DNA of 64,000 nucleotides from Cryptomeria japonica. Lineage: Eukaryota > Streptophyta > Pinopsida > Cupressales > Cupressaceae. Under the pieces are notes generated by a model. That model did no database searches, was not told the origin of the DNA, and saw only the letters and a list, made by a program, of their open reading frames with translations. This document shows, one piece after another, positions 60,649 to 64,000 of this stretch (the stretch's first letter is position 1; each line of letters opens with the position of its first letter). The DNA is taken from NCBI RefSeq assembly GCF_030272615.1, contig NC_081405.1:157247454-157311453 (forward strand), in the 5' to 3' direction. The position numbers and the translations under genes were made by a program.

Positions 60649-61091
60649 GCCTGTTTAACACGGCTAAGGGGATCTTAACGATAAAACATCTCCAGACCCC
60701 TTGTAAAATGAGCGGGAAAGAATTTTTGAATTTTGGTAACTTTTTGCTGACGTGTTATCAACTGGTATTTCACTTAAGTGGTGAAATTAGGGTTTGTAAC
60801 CTAAAGTGCGATCATTTATTACAGTTGGTAAAAAGGGATAAAAACAGGTTTTGCCTTATCATTTTTACCCTAACTCTTTTGAGAAAAGAAATTTGAAGCG
60901 ATTGCAGAGCCGAACAAGATTGTCTTGTTGTCGATCGGTAAATTGCTTTATGATTAGAGAAATTAAGTTGAATCGAAAGTTGCAGAGCAGAGAATGGGTG
61001 TGCATTTGGGCATTTCAACCAAGAAACGGAATGACGTGCAAGAAACAAGGTATTTCTTTGAGTATACCACTTGAAAACTTACTTATCTAGA
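60649..61091 (+). other. leader between gag and the additional gene
   Basis: No coding signal. Contains CTAAGGGGATCTTAACG and CCAGACCCCTTG near its start, then AT-rich sequence up to the ATG at 61092. It may hold a promoter or splice acceptor for the downstream gene. Confidence 0.35.
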
Positions 61092-62162
61092 ATGGCATCT
61101 ACTTCTAAGTCTATAGAGAGGTTGATGATCACTGTTGAGCCTGAGGAAGCCCTAACGGCAGATGAAATTATGTCTTATAATGCATCGTCGCAAGTCCTGA
61201 GCGGGGTTGTAGTTAAAGGTGACTTGTCCAGCTATATAGATTGCAAGATAGAAGATTTAGGAACTCTACACATCTATACATAGTTGAAATCACTCTGTGA
61301 TAAGAACGGAAAAATTAAAACAAAATATGCTAGGGTTTTTGAAAAAGGGTTTCATGTCGCCGCCTACTTTCTTAAAGATTTGGAGGATGAACACATAAGA
61401 ATCATTTTGAGTCGAGTCCATGGAGAGAACATGTATTTAGAAAGGACTCATACAATAACCAAGGAAGATATTAAGGTTGTAACGGGTTATTGCTCAACCG
61501 GTGAAATTTATGTGCTAAGACGAATTTCAAAAGATATTGTCTTTAAATTAACCAGTTCTACATCTGATAAGCGTTCTTTTTCTATCAACAATATTAGAGA
61601 CCCTGTAGTGAAGATGACTACAATGGTGATAGGCTACTGGGTATTTTACTCCAGTAGAATTAACAGTGTTCCATCTACAGTAATTCATACAACACATAGA
61701 ATGATTGTTGATAATGCAAATTATGATATCTGTGAAGCCATTAGAAGTCAATTATTTCAAAATTTGGAATCCATTAAGAAGGAAATCACCCAAAAATTCA
61801 AATATGGTTAGCTACTAGCAGGATTATTTTTCTATTTTCAGAACTTCCTACTGGGAATTGGGGATATTGAATGGTCAAAAGAGCAACTGGTCAATGCACA
61901 AGTCAAGAACAACATTAAGGTTGTGAAGAATACTTTTTTAGCTACCTTGAATAAGTATTTTAATGAATTTCAGAAAAAGATGAGCATGAGATTGAGGTTA
62001 CTTGATGATGTGGTAAAACACTTTGCAAAAGACATAGTCTTCACTGTTACCACTGACTTTTGCTTGATGCAAGCAATTGAGCCTAGAGAGGAAGAGATGG
62101 AAGATATGAGCTATGAGGTTAATCATTACTGGTTGGCTATGCTAATACCCTATGTTGGTTAA
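61092..62162 (+). pseudogene. unrecognised additional gene (MASTSKSIERL)
   Basis: One frame of 356 codons, ATG 61092 to TAA 62160, broken only by two TAG codons (61281, 61809). Blocks in order: MASTSKSIERLMITVEPEEA, FEKGFHVAAYFLKDLEDEHI, THTITKEDIKVVTGYCSTGE, KLTSSTSDKRSFSINNIRDP, VVKMTTMVIGYWVFYSSRIN, ANYDICEAIRSQLFQNLESI, GIGDIEWSKEQLVNAQVKN and LMQAIEPREEEME. The protein is soluble-looking and helix-rich with no signal peptide or membrane segment, so an envelope role is not supported. Its place after gag in a copia-type element, where pol should be, suggests a non-autonomous element with its own gene. Function unknown. Confidence 0.55.
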
Positions 62163-63143
62163 TAGATTTGTCTCCTTCTTAAACCTTTAACTATTATCTT
62201 CTTAAAGCAAAATGTGACTCCGTTTTACCCTTTTGAAAGAAACAAATATACCAACAGTTGGAAGAATTAATGAAAATTCAACCTTTGCATTAGAGGGCAG
62301 CTCCTCATATGATTTGTAATGAATTTATTATACAATTGATATGCTAACACTTTTAACCAGAAAGCATTGAAAGGCTTCAACGTTTATCCATCAACACAAA
62401 TAAACGCCTTCAAAACTGCAAACATAGGAAATTTCTGAAAGAATATTTAAAGGAGAGTTCACTGACTCTGATTTATAACATACTTGTTGTATAAATTCAA
62501 AACAAAATAGGGACTCAGCAAAAACTAATGGCTCGATCGATACTATCTCATGCCTCACAGGGCAAGGGGGATCAAGCAAATCAATACAATGCAATTCGTC
62601 CAACAACCAATAATAAACATGAACTGAGAAGAAATAACGAGATAATTGATCACCAAGTTATATCATGCCCATAACAATTTAAGAAAAATTATGAATCTCA
62701 GAATGCATAGATTCAAAGATAGCACCACATTTCATTGATAATCAGTCATTGTATTATCCAAACAATTCATATCAGAAACCAAAATTTTATCTGCTGCTCC
62801 CAAAATCACAGTTTTCGGAACCTCTTCAAAGACAAGCTTTTCAGCTTAAATAGCCACCAGGCCATAGTTTTTACATGATCAAATAACATTTACTTTCACC
62901 TAGGTGAAAGAAACTGTTTAAAACAACATAAGGGAAAACTAAACTAACAACCACTAAAAGGCTGACATTTCATTTTCAGATCAGCTAGGCTTCCACCATG
63001 GCAGATGAGGTTACGGGCTTGTCCTACTTTGCCGCAAAACCATGCCATTCAAGGTGCACTGTCGAGAAGTTTAAGATGACTTGGAAATAAGGCAGACCGA
63101 TGTGCAGGATCCTCTGCTTCCACACTTCTTTGTCCATATTCAC
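62163..63143. other. non-coding stretch between two opposed additional genes
   Basis: No recognised domain; the minus frame 62391-62606 has none. An exact 18-bp palindrome, CTTTCACCTAGGTGAAAG, lies at 62893-62910. Confidence 0.4.
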
Positions 63144-64000
63144 CTATGTAACTTTCACCTTGTGAACCTCTAAATGGTCTGAACAGATAATGAGCATTGA
63201 TTCAATCCTTGCCACTTTTGAAAAGTCATCAGTGGTCAAGGATTTTGTTGTCTGAATGAATTGGATCCTTTCTTGAAAAACTTTAGTCATGTCTGCAGCT
63301 TCTTCGATCACCTTGGTGCCCTCCTTTATGAGTTGAATATCAATACACTTAAGGTCTTTCTGCATCATGTCAATCAATCCTTTGAGCAGCTTGGTGGATT
63401 CTTCATGGCCCTGCTTGATGATCGAATTGCGTCATTCCACATTTTTCTTTGACACGTACAACACATTGTCATCCAAGTTCTCCACTGGTTTCTCAGCCAA
63501 GAATTTCATCACTCCATACTTTTGAACATCATTCATCTATGCGAGGACTGCTACCCACTAAATTCTTTCTTTTTCCCAGGTGACCATTTCTAGTTCAAGC
63601 TCTTTACTCACAGTTTCAGCATCCTTATAAACTTTAACCAGGTTAACAATATAATTTGACCCTTTTTGTATAATTAGATCCAGCCATTTATTGAACATCT
63701 CTGTCACTACCCTGTTCCTTTGAACCTGATCTAGCATTTTCCAATTTGCTGGTGATTTAGGGTCGAATGATAGTGGTATCTGCGATACGGGTTGGGGGTC
63801 TGGGTTGTGAATAGCATTGATGTATTCAGCCATCTGTGTGACAACTTGCTTTAGTTCTCTTTTATCCTTTTCATCTTTCCAAGTCCTTGAAATTATCCTC
63901 TTCGTGGAGGATTCCAGATGTTTTACATCTACAACCCTTGAAGCAACTCCCAAATCTATTTTCTCCACAGTAAAATCCTCCTCTGCGGCCTTGTCTACGT
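63144..64000 (-). pseudogene. unrecognised helix-rich gene, runs off the right edge
   Basis: Minus strand from the window edge: VDVKHLESSTKRIISRTW, KDKRELKQVVTQMAEYINAI, HNPDPQPVSQIPLSFDPKS, NRVVTEMFNKWLDLIIQKGS, a stop at 63558, then after stops GHEESTKLLKGLIDMMQKDL (63410), KEGTKVIEEAADMTKVFQER and VARIESMLIICSDHLEVHK. A weak likeness in charge pattern and order to 20444-20190 suggests the same type of additional retroelement gene. Stops at about 63555, 63536 and 63432 make it a pseudogene. The N-terminus lies beyond 64000. Confidence 0.45.

Noticed and set aside
61092-62162. Envelope-like protein
   Set aside because: No signal peptide, transmembrane segment or cleavage motif is visible.

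Overview
The window looks like intergenic, repeat-dominated nuclear DNA of a seed plant with a very large genome. A gymnosperm is my best guess, inferred from the density of long, old, nested LTR retrotransposons and from the copia LTR style; nothing here fixes the species. I found no intact host gene, tRNA, rRNA or CRISPR array. Almost every long reading frame belongs to a decayed mobile element, and several keep one frame for kilobases while carrying only nonsense substitutions, the decay expected of methylated, C-to-T mutating repeats.

Layout. 1-7280: 3' half of a plus-strand Ty3/gypsy element of Tat/Athila type: end of integrase, a spacer with a TCATCATT-rich repeat, an antisense plant-mobile-domain (PMD) gene with one intron, a polypurine tract and a 1.27-kb LTR. 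7281-13085: LTR debris, two tandem-repeat blocks and an inverted-repeat pair. 13093-15078: clusters of hairpin-forming palindromes (ten 38-bp units in the core), a short MSEPSPNK reading frame and a 1.0-kb plus-strand LTR. 15180-19542 (minus): gag-protease of a Tat-like element with its own related 1.0-kb LTR; a solo LTR with a 5-bp target duplication sits inside gag. 19561-24876 (minus): a long unrecognised additional gene starting MSESSPSK, split by a copia-like LTR. 24940-33610: another palindrome cluster upstream of that gene, split by a copia element (25463-32781) that is flanked by an unusual ~217-bp direct duplication.

33611-40403: AT-rich sequence, a ~275-bp tandem repeat, a pogo/CENP-B-like transposase pseudogene and microsatellites. 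40404-54235: a minus-strand chromodomain gypsy element (Tekay/Del type) with a 4.3-kb 3' LTR; its 5' LTR is truncated and replaced by three shuffled duplicate LTR segments. 54236-58190: microsatellites around a three-exon pseudogene of unknown family whose exons all join in phase 0. 58191-64000: a copia LTR, primer site, a gag with four zinc knuckles and then, with no pol between, another unrecognised additional gene; part of a possibly related gene lies on the minus strand at the right edge.

The most unusual signals are (1) palindrome clusters with different stem sequences placed just upstream of reading frames that start MSE-x-SP-x-K, on both strands and about 11 kb apart; (2) the ~217-bp duplication around the copia element; (3) the antisense intron-containing PMD gene carried in a gypsy 3' region; (4) catalytic aspartate-to-tyrosine changes at four sites in three unrelated elements; and (5) the unknown three-exon pseudogene.
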